The notes: a model not told the origin generated them from the letters alone. A DNA stretch of 64,000 bases from Silurus meridionalis (GCF_014805685.1 NC_060886.1:27451652-27515651), one strand, 5' to 3'. Counted from the stretch's first letter, positions 44,825 through 55,950 are shown. Translations and numbers: made by a program.

Positions 44825-45553
44825 TATGCAAAGTTAATATTTGCAGTGTTGACTTTTCTTTTTCAAGACCTCTGCACTTCACCCAGGCATGCTGTCAATC
44901 AAAGGGCATTTGTTTGTTCACCAGCCTCTTGAGGATTGAGCACACGATCTCAATGGGATTAAGGTCTGAGGAGTTTCCTGGCCATTACCCCAAAATGCAG
45001 ATGTTTTGTTTCTCAAATCACTTGGTTATCACTATTGCCTTATGGCAAGGAGCTCCATCATGCTGGAAAAGGCACTGTTTGTCACCAAACTGTTCTTGGA
45101 TTGTGGGGAGAAGTTGCTCTCGGAAGATGTTTTTGTACCATTCTTTTTTCATGGCTTTGATCTCGGGCAAAATTGTGAGTGAGCCCACTCAATCACTAAG
45201 AAGCAACTCAACACATGAGTGGTTTCAGGATGCTTTACTGTTGGCATGATACAGGACTGATGGTAGCGCTCACCTTTTCTTCTCTGCAAAAGTTTTTTTC
45301 TAGATGCCCCAAATCAATCAAAATGAGGATTTATCAGAGTAAACTTTACCCCAGTCCTCAACAGTCCAATCCCTGTAACTTCTGCAAAATATCAGTCTGT
45401 CCCTGATGTCTTTTCTAAAGACAAGTGGCTTCTTTGCCATCCTTCTTGGCACCAGGCCATCGTCCAAAAGTCTTCGCCTCACTGTATGTGCAGATGCACT
45501 CACACCTGCCCGCTGCCATTTCTGAAAAAGCTTTGCACTGATGGTGCCCCATG
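44825..45553 (-). pseudogene. Tc1-type transposase fragment, heavily decayed
   Basis: Minus-strand reading gives SAHTVRRRLLDDGLVPRR, KKPLVFRKDIRDRL and a RDWTVEDWGKVYSD block (45318-45550), the region around the second DNA-binding motif and first catalytic Asp of Tc1 transposases. The remainder toward 44825 resembles the catalytic part only at nucleotide level, with many deletions and stops. Terminal repeats were not found. Confidence 0.8.
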
Positions 45554-45686
45554 AACACAGTAGCACAGCTATTTTAATTTTTATTTGAACAAAAATCATT
45601 TGAATCTATTTGAGTTTTTAATCAATGCTAAAAATTCAGAACTCATTTTTGAACTTCTTTCTTCTCATTGCTGTGTTTTAGGAAGA

Positions 45687-46200
45687 TGTCAGGTATCCAC
45701 CTGCCACGCCCCCTTCGGTGGCTGCCATGCCTACGCTCTCTCAATGAAGCTTCCGGCTACAATCACACACACCTGAAACTTCCTAAAGACTGCCGTGTAT
45801 GTGTGTGTGTGTGGATGTGTGCTCGTCATTAAATCCGAGCGAGCTGTATTCCGACTTTCGCCTCCTGATCATTCGCTCATTCATGAACACCCACGCTGCC
45901 CAACCCAGTGCGAGCAACTTCTGTTTGTGAACAATATTAGTGATATTTAGCGGTAAGTACAGTAATCATTTTGTTTCTTACTCTTGTAAAGTTGTTAATT
46001 TATACTTTTACCGAGCCAACACAAAATACCCGCAGAGATCGGGATAATCCGGCAAAGGGCAGTCCATAAATAATATCCACGGTGCTTTACGGAGGAAGCC
46101 CGATTGCGGTGAGCTCAATGCGGGCGGGGGAACAGGGCATTCCCTGAAGCACAGAGGTATGACAGCCACCGAAGAGGGCGGGGCAGGGGTATTCCTGACA
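45687..46200. mobile_element. Pair of inverted TGTCAGG termini (LTR-like)
   Basis: The left end at 45687 (tgtcaggtatccacctgcca) and right end at 46200 (reverse: tgtcaggaatacccctgccc) are inverted relatives over about 45 bases (both continue with ttcggtggctg). Interiors differ: the left part resembles the LTR at 22618-28053 (ccgagcgagctgtattccg), the right part does not. Either two LTR fragments face each other or the whole is a 514-bp DNA element. No target duplication is seen. Confidence 0.5.
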
Positions 46201-46217
46201 GCATTAATACGGCTAAA

Positions 46218-46381
46218 AACAGGAAAAAATTGGTAATTATTGGGTATTGGTGGAGTTCGGGAACGGATTAATTGGTTTTCCATTTTTTCTTATGGGATAA
46301 TTAGGTCCGGTTTTCGAACATATCGGATTTCGAACGGTTTTAAGGGACGAATTAAGTTCGATAACCGGGGGACCACTGTAT
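46218..46381. mobile_element. Mariner/pogo-like right-end fragment
   Basis: cttatgggataattaggtcc, ggttttcgaacatatcggat and aaccgggggaccactgta match the terminus type of the complete element at 41873-42739. The left end is absent. Confidence 0.6.
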
Positions 46382-46483
46382 TAAGTAACCATTTAATTGT
46401 TCATTCTGTATGTCTGTGTTTAAAAAAACAAAGGAGAATAATTATTTTATAATTGTTTTGATTTCTAATGAAAATAAAGTCAC

Positions 46484-46591
46484 TGTCAGAAGTGGGATTT
46501 GAACCCATGCCTCCATGAGACCAGAACACTCAGTTTCCTGGAAGGTATTGAACCTTGAGTCTGGCGCCTTAGACCGCTCGGCCATCCAGAC
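46484..46591 (-). tRNA. tRNA-Leu(CAA)-like, with intron, minus strand
   Basis: The reverse complement of gtctggatggccgagcggtc ... tgggttcaaatccca ... cttctgaca. The anticodon loop again reads ctCAAg with a following intron of about 27 bases. The D arm is closer to consensus than in the copy at 39922, but acceptor position 4 is T where A is expected (T-T mismatch). Bases on both sides (gtgactttattttcattaga downstream; gactgacatagataagaaac-like upstream) match the other copy, so the two arose by duplication of more than the tRNA itself. Confidence 0.8.
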
Positions 46592-46747
46592 ATACAAGCA
46601 TGTGTTTCTCATCCCCTCAGTGGCTGATAAGACTAATTTTACAAATTTCTGTCTACTTGTTTGTCTTCTCTATCCTTCTATTTGTGTGTTTCTTATCTAT
46701 CTATGTCAGTCTTATCTGATTTTAGATCTTAATGCCTATATGCCTGT

Positions 46748-46934
46748 GTGACACTAAAACATGTAGTGGTAACGGCTACTTTTTACTTAAGTACTAAATG
46801 TCAGAGCCCAAACTTCTTTACTTTAACTTGAGTAAAAAAGTGTAGTCAGTACTTTAACCTTTACAAACGTTTTTAAAACATGAGTACCTGTACTTCTACT
46901 TAAGTGAAGGATGTGTGTACTTTTGCCACCTCTG
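46748..46934 (-). mobile_element. Tol2-type hAT terminus
   Basis: The end gatgtgtgtacttttgccac ctctg (46910-46934) and its subterminal block (acttgagtaaaaaagtgtag, ttacttaagtac) match the first 190 bases of the element at 2731 in reverse complement. The rest of the element and the other end are missing. Confidence 0.85.
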
Positions 46935-47320
46935 ATGATTGGCTAGTGCTCTAAGCAAACCCTGCATTGACTGGTCAGTTCACATACACAATGTTCTCAT
47001 GCTGGATGTTTTTTTGTGTGTATTCTAGTAACTATAGTAAACAAAACATTGGCTGATAATCACATGGAGAAAAGTTCACTCATTTTTCTCACAGCTTGTC
47101 GAGAGGTAAAGTTCTCGCTCTCCTTTACTCTCTATACTGTACATAAAAAGCCAATTTTTAGTTAAACATGAACATCAGTCTGCCCAAAACTATAAGAAAT
47201 GTGAAAGGTTGGTTTTCTTTTCCCTTTTCTTTTTTTTTTCTTTTTCTAATTTGTTTCTTCTCTTTTCCCTTTTCTCCTTCTTTTTCCTTCTTCCCACCCC
47301 TTAACAGACTACTGTTCCCC
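46935..47320. other. No gene recognised
   Basis: AT-rich sequence followed by a polypyrimidine tract (47217-47305). Confidence 0.5.
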
Positions 47321-47324
47321 AGCT

Positions 47325-47420
47325 TTTGGTGCAATTGGTCAGGGCTTTCAGCTGTTGAACAAAAGGTTGGTGGTTCGAGCCCACCCAGGGACGTGGTTGG
47401 TTGGATGGATGGATGGAAAT
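47325..47420 (+). mobile_element. tRNA-derived SINE-like head
   Basis: ggtcagggctttcagctgtt ... aggttggtggttcgagccca resembles the A- and B-box layout of a tRNA-derived SINE (ggttcgagccc fits the B box). It is followed by tggttggatggatggatgg and a poly-A-like run (47443-47452). Confidence 0.5.
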
Positions 47421-47673
47421 ATATGCATACAAGGAAAAAAAAAAGATTTTCCAAAAAGCAGGAGGCAAGAAATTGAGGTGGAGGGGCATCTTCTACATCT
47501 ACAATCAATTATTTGTTTTTGTAAAACATTTAGAAAAGTGTCAACCATATTGAGGTAAATGCCAAGCGGTGTGTGATTAAGAATCTACTTTTCTTTTTTT
47601 TAGTTCTTTAGATCAACATATAAATCACTGTAATATATTATAGGGTTGTTTATCTGTTCTTATAGCTTCATTG

Positions 47674-48067
47674 TCAGTGATATTGTTCATCCATTTCTGA
47701 TGGTTCTTTGTGTCCTTCAGCCTGCTGTCCTTCATCTTGCAGTTTGATCTCAATCATGACTCGTTTCTGTGTAACAGAATGCTGATGAACAGAGAAGCTT
47801 CATGTGTGTACATCTACATGTAGAGAAATGTATCTACCTTGATGTTATCTCTTCTCTGCATCTCCTCTCCTTCTGGTTCTGCTGGAGAATCCTCAGCCTC
47901 AGAGCAGTTTCCACATCTGTAGGCTAAAGAGAACAGCAATAAGTTTCATTCCACACACTGACTCTGTGGAAGTGTAGGGGTGTGTGTACCTTTTTCTCTT
48001 TGCATGGTGGATGTGTGTTTTCTTCTGTAGGACGGTCCAAGTATGTAGCTGCTGCATGTGGCTGGAC
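47674..48067 (-). CDS. Three terminal exons of an unrecognised host gene
   Basis: Exon a, 48067-47990 (acceptor cttcttttcag, donor AAAAAG|gtacac). Exon b, 47923-47838 (acceptor ttctctttag, donor ATCAAG|gtagat). Exon c, 47766-47674 (acceptor gttacacag, stop TGA at 47676-47674). One reading frame runs through all three with matching phases: a ends with one spare base, b with none, and c has 30 codons plus stop. The product end contains KAYRCGNCSEAEDSPAEPE and a Gln/Glu-rich tail ending SEMDEQYH. No domain was recognised. Phase agreement over three exons without stops is the main support. Upstream exons would lie at higher coordinates and were not found. Confidence 0.6.
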
Positions 48068-48195
48068 CTGAAAAGAAGTACAGATAAATGTAATGAGGTT
48101 GAGTGTGAGTGTTTTCCTGGACAGAAGAAAGTTCAGGCTTCCAAGACTTTTTTCTTTCATCATGAATGAATCAGTGAATGAAACTAACTGTCTAA

Positions 48196-49215
48196 ATCAC
48201 GTGTCCAACTCAAGGCCCGCGAGATGATTTTATAAAGATCTATTATTATTGTTATTAATGGCCCAGCGATATGAAGCGCTGATAACACAAACTACAGATC
48301 CCATAATGCAGTGCTTCGGCTGCCTTACCGAATGCTAGACTACCTGGGAACATTCCAGCGTCAATCAAGTCGATCTTCTGTTGATGTATTTAACCCTGCT
48401 GTAAAGTTATTGTGAAACAGCGCCTCACAGTGGCTAAGAGAAAAGTTGATTCTGAAAACAAAGCCTTTCAAAGCTGATGGGATTTTGAGTAAATGTTTAC
48501 TGACACTGCCGGTAAACACGTGTGTCTTATTAGTGGAGCAAATGTGACGGTAATTAAGGAACTGAATCTAGGACGGAACTACGAGACAAAACATCAGGAT
48601 AAGCTGAAAAACCTGAATGCAGAGCAGAAGATACAGGAAGTAGAAGAGTTAAAGAAGAATCTGACATTTCAGCAGACGTTTTTTACCAGAGCAAAATCAC
48701 AAAGTGAAGCTGGTGTGAAAACAGAGGAGAAATCAGTCACATCAACCAGTTATTTACTGAGGGAGAGTTTCTGAAGAGCTGCATGATGAAGCTGTGACAC
48801 GTCTTGTGTTTAACAGGAGATATTTTTATGGAGAGCAAAATATTTTAAGTTATTTAAAGTTTAAGGTTATTTTATTTTTAATAAAATGGCATAAGAGCAA
48901 ATAAATCTGATTGTTTTAATTTGTTGTTTTAACGTTTACTTGAAAGCTAAATTTTTATTTATTTGTTCAGGGTTTTTTTGCAGCATGTTCATATTTCTAA
49001 CTTGTATAATTTTGACAGGATATATTTTTATGAAGAGCTATTTATTTAAAGTTTAAGTTGATTTATTCTGGAATAATATTCCTGTCTGTATTTATTCATA
49101 TTTATGTTAAAAAAAAAAACATTGTTTAAGTGTGTTCAATAAATGTTTATCCTGTTCGGCCCGCGACCTAAAGTGCGCTTTGAGTTTTGCCCCCCTGTGC
49201 AATTGAGTTTGACAT
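48196..49215 (+). mobile_element. Charlie-type hAT deletion derivative
   Basis: The left end cgtgtccaactcaaggcccg and right end ttgagtttgaca (preceded by ggcccgcgacctaaagtgcg) are the usual inverted termini of a vertebrate hAT family. The element keeps the 5' coding part and has lost the catalytic domain. A possible weak target duplication (gtctaaat before, agataaat after) is not convincing. Confidence 0.75.
48434..48774 (+). pseudogene. hAT transposase N-terminal BED-finger fragment
   Basis: The frame 48493-48774 and an upstream part with stops read as the N-terminus of hAT transposases related to GTF2IRD2/ZBED-like proteins: CLISGANVTVIKELNLGR, NYETKHQDKLKNLNAEQK and LKKNLTFQQTFFTRAK. The BED finger has lost one position: the second Cys of the CxxC pair is Ser (CLIS). 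Two stop codons lie between 48434 and 48493. The catalytic RNase H-like domain is deleted. Confidence 0.75.
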
Positions 49216-49371
49216 AGATAAATATCATTAATTATTAATAATAACATATTATTAAAGGTAAATTAAACTAATTTGTTATTTCAGAAGTGTGTATCAAACT
49301 GGTAGCCCTTCACATTAGTCGGTACCCAAGAAGTAGCACTCGGTGTCAAAAAGGTTGGTGACCCCTGGTGT
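49216..49371. mobile_element. hAT terminus fragment (ggttggtgacccctg)
   Basis: tgtgtatcaaactggtagcc, cggtacccaagaagtagcac and aaaaaggttggtgacccctg are the conserved 3' end of a common vertebrate hAT MITE. Only this end is seen, and it lies directly against the Charlie-type copy. Confidence 0.75.
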
Positions 49372-49960
49372 AGCGTAATGCATGCACTTGAAAAATATGA
49401 AAGATTTACGATTCTGTTGATGATGTTAATATAGAAGAGAGAGAAGCATGAAAAATTATGCTGAGTGCCGAGCTTGCAAAAAAACTACCTTAATGCACAA
49501 TAACATCCTAGAAAAGCTTAAATGTTCGTGTAGTTCATTTTACCTGAATTTTCTCGAAGTTTATTTCTAGAGAATATCCGTGCCGCGATCTACAGTAAAA
49601 CTCCTCAAGAATTAAAAACTCTGTGGCTGGATGAGTAAGGATGAAGATAAAGCGCATGATTGGCCAAGGAAAGATGGAAAGGTGGAAAGCTGGTGAACGG
49701 CATTGGCCGAACAAAGACGGACAAAGTCGCACCATTGGCTGAGGAAAGATGGAGAATTCGTGCTGATTAGCCGTCTTTACAAGACACACAGTACACAAGT
49801 TGCACCACAGAGACTTTGGCGTTGTTTTGTTTGGTAATTTTGAAAGCTACATTGGCACTGATTGTCCTTAAACCGCTAGTCAGTAGCCGGCGTGTGTTCT
49901 GCATGAGGCCCATGTGCTAGTGTTTTGCTGGAGCAGGTCAACAAAGGTGATGTCTCCTGC
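49372..49960. other. No gene recognised
   Basis: Contains a short near-repeat: ttggccaaggaaagatggaa (about 49659) and ttggctgaggaaagatggag (about 49735), with cattggccg between. Otherwise nothing identifiable. Confidence 0.45.
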
Positions 49961-50374
49961 TGGATCAGTCAGTAGAGCATGAGACTCTTAACCTCAGGGT
50001 ATTTCATTCCTTTCACACAATGAGCAATAAAAAGCTTTTGCACTGGCGCACTGAGAAGGCAAAAGTTTATATTCCTCTTGGGGACACCTTTCTGACGAGC
50101 ACCGCCGAATCCGGTGGTCCTAATTAAGACGCTGATAATCGTTAGAGTGTGTGTATGTGGTGATGTGACCCCACATGTTAAAAACCTCACTTTTGTCAAA
50201 CAGGGTGTCTTAGCTCTCAGTTCAAGACAATTTTGCAGGCACCTTTCACACTGCACTGCCTCAATAAACCACCGTAGAGGCATTATTTAAAGACGCACCA
50301 CCTGCCAGCAACAGTCAGTCGTGTCTCCACTCACAACTCTTAATCTCAGGGTCGTGGGTTCGTGCCCATGTTGG
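49961..50374 (+). tRNA. tRNA-Lys(CTT) pseudogene split by a 330-bp insertion
   Basis: The 5' half (49961-49999: gatcagtcagtagagcatga followed by gactCTTaacctcaggg) and the 3' half (50333-50374: CTTaatctcagggtcgtggg, then ttcgtgcccatgttgg) are parts of one tRNA-Lys. The anticodon region ctcttaa(c/t)ctcaggg is present at both junctions, as expected for a target duplication of 15-17 bases around the insertion. Acceptor and D arm are eroded. The inserted 50000-50332 has no recognised family. Confidence 0.65.
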
Positions 50375-50564
50375 ATGAGGACAGCTATTGCAGTGACATG
50401 CTGAGATGATAACGGTTTCTTTTCAGAGTTTATTTATATATTTGTATTTTGCTAATAAAATGCACTTAAATGCACTCAATGGGTTTAGTTTTCACAGACT
50501 GCAATTTCAGCAATAAAAACAAATTTTTCTAAAAAAGGAAATAAATTACTTGTTTATTCTTATT

Positions 50565-50717
50565 TTCTCTTGTATATTTAGTGTCGCTCATTAATAAAGA
50601 AAAAAATGCATCTTATCCGATTACTCGATTAATCGATTGGACTAATGGGTAGAAAACTTGATTACTTAACGAATCAATAGCTGCACCCCCAAATATAACT
50701 ACTAAATATAGTTATTG

Positions 50718-50760
<43 letters not shown>
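50565..50760. repeat. Segment duplicated at 56444-56590, with (TG)n
   Basis: tgtatatttagtgtcgctca ttaataaag... through ccgattactcgattaatcga to a (TG)n at 50718-50760 recurs at 56443-56590 with a 40-60-base internal deletion. The left piece tcttgtatatttagtg also ends at 51559, just before the second LINE, so the LINE lies inside the duplicate copy. Confidence 0.8.
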
Positions 50761-50763
<3 letters not shown>

Positions 50764-50924
50764 GGTATGTGCTTGTCAGATGATCCTCTATATAAAACAC
50801 AGAGATTTGATTACAAGCTTAAACTCTGGAGACCTGCAGGTGGGGGAGACATTAAGGCTAAAGACAGAGTTGAGGAGGAAAGGAGTGCGCAGAGCTGGTG
50901 ATCAGGAAGAGAAGGATCCAGACA

Positions 50925-51177
50925 GAGCTGGACTGGGACAAAAAATCAGCCTGGCATTTTGGCCAAGATCGGCCCACCACATACGATTACAAACACGTCC
51001 TTGAATATGTATTCCAACTCCTAATCCATAAAAGCACTGAAGCCATATAATAACAGGTAAGAAAGCCAATGCCATCAACTAATTAAGCAGATAAAAGATT
51101 AGGATGATAAGTAGTAGATGTAACAGTATGAGGTGTGTCGGCCCAGCAGGAAAATGCCAGATGCCAGTCCACTCCTG
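50925..51177. mobile_element. MITE with cagagctggactgg ends
   Basis: The left end cagagctggactgggacaaa with cctggcattttggcc and right end ggaaaatgccagatgccagt with ccactcctg are imperfect inverted repeats. About 250 bp and non-coding. Confidence 0.6.
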
Positions 51178-51251
51178 AATCCAAGTCCAGAAGAGATAGG
51201 GAAATGGACAGACTTCCTCCTGATACACTCCTTCATGCTCTGGCTAAATGT

Positions 51252-51540
51252 AGGCTTGTCAAGTCAAGTTTATTTCTATAGCGCTTTTCACAACAGACAT
51301 TGTCTCAAAGCAGCTTTACAGAAATGAACAGTTAAGGTGAATGGTGTGTATTTATCCCTGATGAGCAGCCATGGCGACTGAGAACTGGAGTATAAGATTA
51401 TAAGTAATGTTCTTTCTACAGACTTTATGGTTATAAAACTAGGAGCTACTGAGCTCAACATTTGTGATCATCACAGTTCCAGCACCAGCTTCTCCATGCC
51501 AGAACCAATAAACACTCCAGGAGGTCCAATGTCAAAATAT
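51252..51540 (-). mobile_element. L2-type LINE 3' tail, minus strand
   Basis: Reads from the (TTGAC)n tail at 51252-51266 (plus: gtcaagtcaag) through gtttatttctatagcgcttt and cagacattgtctcaaagcag to the ccctgatgagcagccatgg block. Same subfamily as 15928-16231, opposite strand. Confidence 0.85.
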
Positions 51541-51653
51541 ATATCTTGTATATTTAGTGGTCTGAGGGTTTGAAAGCAGTGAGTGAAGGAAATTCACCAG
51601 AACTACGAACACACACTACAGTAATCACATTAAGGGTACGTAATTTCTCTATT

Positions 51654-52520
51654 ATGGCAAACATCCAGTTCACTCAGTGTGTGAAGTGTGACATGTTTAG
51701 TCAGTCTTTCTCCGTTGTTAGCGATAATTTTATCTGTGAGAAGTGTAAGCTAGTTTGCTCTTTAACGGAGAAGATCTTAGCATTAGAGGAGCGCATCCAG
51801 AGTCTAGAGAGAAGTAGTGAGTGTGAGAGCAGTCCAAGTTCAGCAGGGGAAAGTCTGGATGCCCTAGGTGAAGGTACTATTCCCCCGACTCCGGCATTAG
51901 AGCCCTCGCAGCGGGGCGAATGGGTGACGACTCGGCATACTCGCAAAGCCAAAGCTAACGCTAAGGCTCGCCGACGGGAGCACCATTCCTCTCGCTCGCG
52001 TGTCCAACAGGTTTGCTCTCCTCAGTGAAGCACCCGCTGAGAAACCTGAAAGAGCTCTGGTTTTAGGAGACTCCATTCTGAGGCACGTGAAATTAGCTAG
52101 ACCTTTAGGGGCACCAGCAGCACAGGTTATGTGTATACCGGGAGCCAGGGCGCGGACATAGCAGGTCAGCTTAGATTCTTAGGAAAGCACAGGTTCTCTA
52201 AGATAGTTTTTCACACAGGAGCTAATGATATACGCCGACAGTCAGAGGTTACTAAGAGTAATATTATAGAGGTGTGTAAATTAGCGAAGGCAATGTCCGA
52301 TGCTGTAGTATGCTCTGGCCCCATCCCAATGCGACGTGGCGATGTAGCCTACAGCAGGTTATGGTCGCTGAACTGCTGGATGTCCGAGTGGTACTCAAAA
52401 ACAATGTGGGCTTCATTAATAATTGGAGCATTTTTGAGGGCAAGGCTGGCCTGTTAGGGCGGACGGTATCCATCCCACCGGGAAGGTGCTGCTCTCATTT
52501 CTTGCAGTATAGGTCATAGT
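51654..52520 (+). pseudogene. L2 ORF1 (copy 2)
   Basis: ATG at 51654. Same order as in copy 1: CVKCDMF/CEKCKLVC pair, short coiled coil, basic linker, then the frame ends at 52028 and the esterase continues in another frame. [11 protein letters not shown] (catalytic Ser) lies at about 52055-52087, and VFHTGANDIRRQSE (GxND block) is intact in the frame 52131-52457. The last block is broken by a one-base loss near 52460 (ggcggacgg against ggcgagacgg in copy 1). Confidence 0.85.
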
Positions 52521-52769
52521 CTCAGAACAGCACTAGTTAACAAGTGACTGTCTAGAGCCAAGGCCAGGGAGCAGACAGACAGGCTAAACCAACCGTCTGC
52601 TAGCTGCACAGAGTCGTCACTCAGGATCCACCATATTGAGACTGTGTCTGTCCCCCGAGCAAAACCAAAATATAGGAATTATCAGAAAGTCTGTTTAAGT
52701 AACCTGATTAACATTAAATTAAATAGGACTGAACGCACAGCCAGCACCTCTGATCTAAAAATAGGATTG

Positions 52770-55575
52770 TTGAATATTAGATCTCTCACGCCAAAAGCGC
52801 TTACTATAAACGAAATTATTACCGACCAGGAGTTTAATATAATGTGTTTGACAGAAACGTGGATTAAATCGAATGAATATGTAGCATTAAATGAGGCGAG
52901 TCCTCCTGGGTATAGTTACATACACCAACCCCGTCTAAATGGCAGAGGAGGTGGAGTAGCAGCTATTTATAATAATAATCTAAACGTCACACAAAAGACT
53001 AAACACAAATGTAAAACATTTGAAGTTCTTTACGCCAACATAAAATATTCAGTGTCCGAAAGCAGGTCAAGTCAGTTAATTCCACTAATTATTATTTATA
53101 GACCCCAGGGCCCTACTCTGATTTTCTGATAGAATTTGCAGATTTCATTACAAATCTAGCTACTTCTTTAGACAAAGCATTAATTGTTGGAGACTTTAAT
53201 ATTCATTTTGATAATCAGGAAGACTCCTTAAGAGCAGCAGTTGTGTCCATTCTAGATTCAGTCGGAATTAATCAGAATGTTATAGGACCCACTCATAGTG
53301 GTGGACACACTCGATTTGTTGTTAACATTTGGATTAAAAATAAAAAACTTAGTCATAATTCCACAGTCTGAAGCTATTTCAGACCATTATCTCATCTCGT
53401 TTAAAATTTGCCTTAGTCATTGCATTTCTCGTCACCACGTTACCGTGTTAAGCGTACTTTCACGTCAGCTACAGCAGCGCGTTTATTAATAATCTTCCGA
53501 TATTACGATATTAGATAGATCTCCGTCAGACCCGCAGAGCTCGACTGGGCCACTGAACATCTAGAAACAACGTTACGTTATACTCTAGATGATGTAGCTC
53601 CCCTTAAGACCAAAATGATCAGGAAGAAAAAATTAGCACAGTGGTATAATGATCATACGCGCACCTTAAAACAGACCACTCGAAAACTAGAACGTAAATG
53701 GCGTCAAACAAAATTAACAGTATTTCAAATAGCATGGAAGGAGAGCCTCCTAAATTATAGAAAATCTCTTAGTGCTGCCAGATCAGCATATTTCTCCACC
53801 CTCATAGAAAATAACAAGCATAATCCTAGATTTTTATTCAGCACGGTAGCAAAATTAACAGGGAATAAAAGCACTACACTAACATGCACACCATCAATAG
53901 GTAGTAATGATTTCATGAACTTTTTTAATAATAAAATTGAAAACATCAGGCAAGAAATCCAGACGGTTAATATAAATCCAAATTATTTTACAAGTAACCC
54001 TGTAGACAGCAGTGTCACTATAGCAGACAATCAATTACAAAGCTTCACTCCTATTCATGAGAGTGACTTAATTTCATTAATCTCCTCATCAAAATCATCA
54101 ACCTGCCTTCTCGATCCCTTGCCTACAAGTTTCTTTAAACAGATAGCTCCAGAGGTAATCAAACCTGTTTTAAAAATAATTAACTCTTCCATTAGCACTG
54201 GTTATGTACCTAAATCCTTCAAACTGGCAGTTATCCACCCCCTTATTAAGAAACCTGACCTTGACCCATGTCAGTTGTCCAACTACAGACCGATATCAAA
54301 TCTCCCCTTTATATCCAAAATTTTAGAAAAGGTTGTAGCACAGCAGTTATGCTCACATCTGCTTATGAATAACATTTTGAAATGTATCAGTCAGGATTTC
54401 GGCCTCATCATAGCACAGAGACGGCGCTAGTTAAGGTGGTAAATGACCTGTTATTGGCCTCTGATCAGGGTTTTGTCTCCTTACTTGTTTTGCTCGACCT
54501 TAGTGCAGCTTTTGACACCATTGATCACACTATACTGCTTGCTAGACTTGAGAACGTTGTAGGAATAAAGGAACAGCTCTCTCTTGGCTCAGGTCTTATT
54601 TGACTGATCGCTATCAGTTTGTGGATGTAAATGGTGAGTTCTCCACACTCTATGAGGTAAAGTTTGGTGTTCCTCAAGGATCTGTCTTGGGCCCACTGCT
54701 TTTCTCTTTATATATGCTGCCTCTTGGTGAAATCATTCATAAACATGGGATTCGCTTCCATTGCTATGCTGATGACACACAGCTGTATATTTCAGCAAAG
54801 CCAGATGAGAGATCAGCTTAACAATGTTGAGAAGTGTGTAAAGGACATTAGACAGTGGATGCTTAATAACTTTCTTCTGCTCAACTCAGATAAGACGGAA
54901 GTACTTTTACTAGGACCACATGCAGCTAGAAATAAACTTTCCGATTATGTAGCATCTCTGGATGGTGTTTCTGTTTCAGCATGTACGGCTGTCAAAGACC
55001 TTGGTGTGATTATTGACCCGAGTCTTTCCTTTGAGTCTCACGTGAATAATATCACCAGAATCGCCTTCTTTCACCTTAGAAATATTGCTAAGATTAGAAA
55101 TATGATGTCGTTACAGGATGCAGAAAAACTAGTTCATGCTTTTGTTACTTCTAGATTAGACTACTGTAACGCTTTACTGTCTGGGTGTGCGAGTAAGTGC
55201 ATAAATAAGCTTCAGTTAGTCCAGAATGCAGCAGCAAGGGTCCTCACTAGATCTAGGAAATATGACCACATCACCCCTGTTTTAATTAGTCTACACTGGC
55301 TCCCAATCAAATCTCGCATTGATTATAAAATATTACTACTGACGTATAAAGCACTTAACGGTCTCGCACCGCAGTATCTGAGTGAACTTCTGTACCAGTA
55401 TGATCCTCCACGCCTACTTAGATCAAAAGGTGCTGGCTATCTGTTGGTTCCTCAAATAATGAAGACTACAGCAGGGGGCAGATCTTTCTCTAAAAAAAAG
55501 CCCCACAGTTATGGAACAGCCTTCCAATCAGTGTTCGGGACTCAGACACAGTCTCAGTGTTCAAGTCGAGGTTGA
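52770..55575 (+). pseudogene. L2 ORF2 (copy 2)
   Basis: Endonuclease frame 52644-53129 and onward with breaks near 53105 (one C fewer than copy 1), 53312 and 53440. Reverse transcriptase frames 53615-54430, 54382-54603, 54600-54821 and 54664-55575, with the same conserved blocks as copy 1 including YADDTQLY. Breaks near 54374 and 54573 coincide with those of copy 1. A run of A at 55491-55499 and a two-base loss near 54810 are private to this copy. Confidence 0.92.
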
Positions 55576-55905
55576 AAACTTATTTATTTAGTCAAGCCTT
55601 TTATCAGTAGATCTTTCTTAGGTAAAGGCACAGATCTGGAGGGCGCATGGATATAGAGTGTTTGGTGAACTGGTATATTTGTATGCTGTCGTCCCCTCAC
55701 ATTCACACGTTCACTCAGGTTTGTTGAACGGTGGTGTGGTGGGTCGTCTCTTATCCCAGAGATCCCTCGTGTCTGTGTTACCTTCTGGTTCTCTCTTTTA
55801 GTTATGCTGCCATAGCGAGTCTTGACGGAGTCCAAACTGCACAGTGACATTAACTCTTATACACCAATAGTTACACTTAATAATCCATATCCTTCTCTTC
55901 CCGTC

Positions 55906-55950
<45 letters not shown>

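Noticed and set aside
46515..46751. Plus-strand frame of 78 residues
   Set aside because: It runs antisense through the tRNA-Leu copy and its flank.
47168..47548. Several overlapping frames on both strands
   Set aside because: They derive from a polypyrimidine tract and the SINE-like head; no consistent coding signal.
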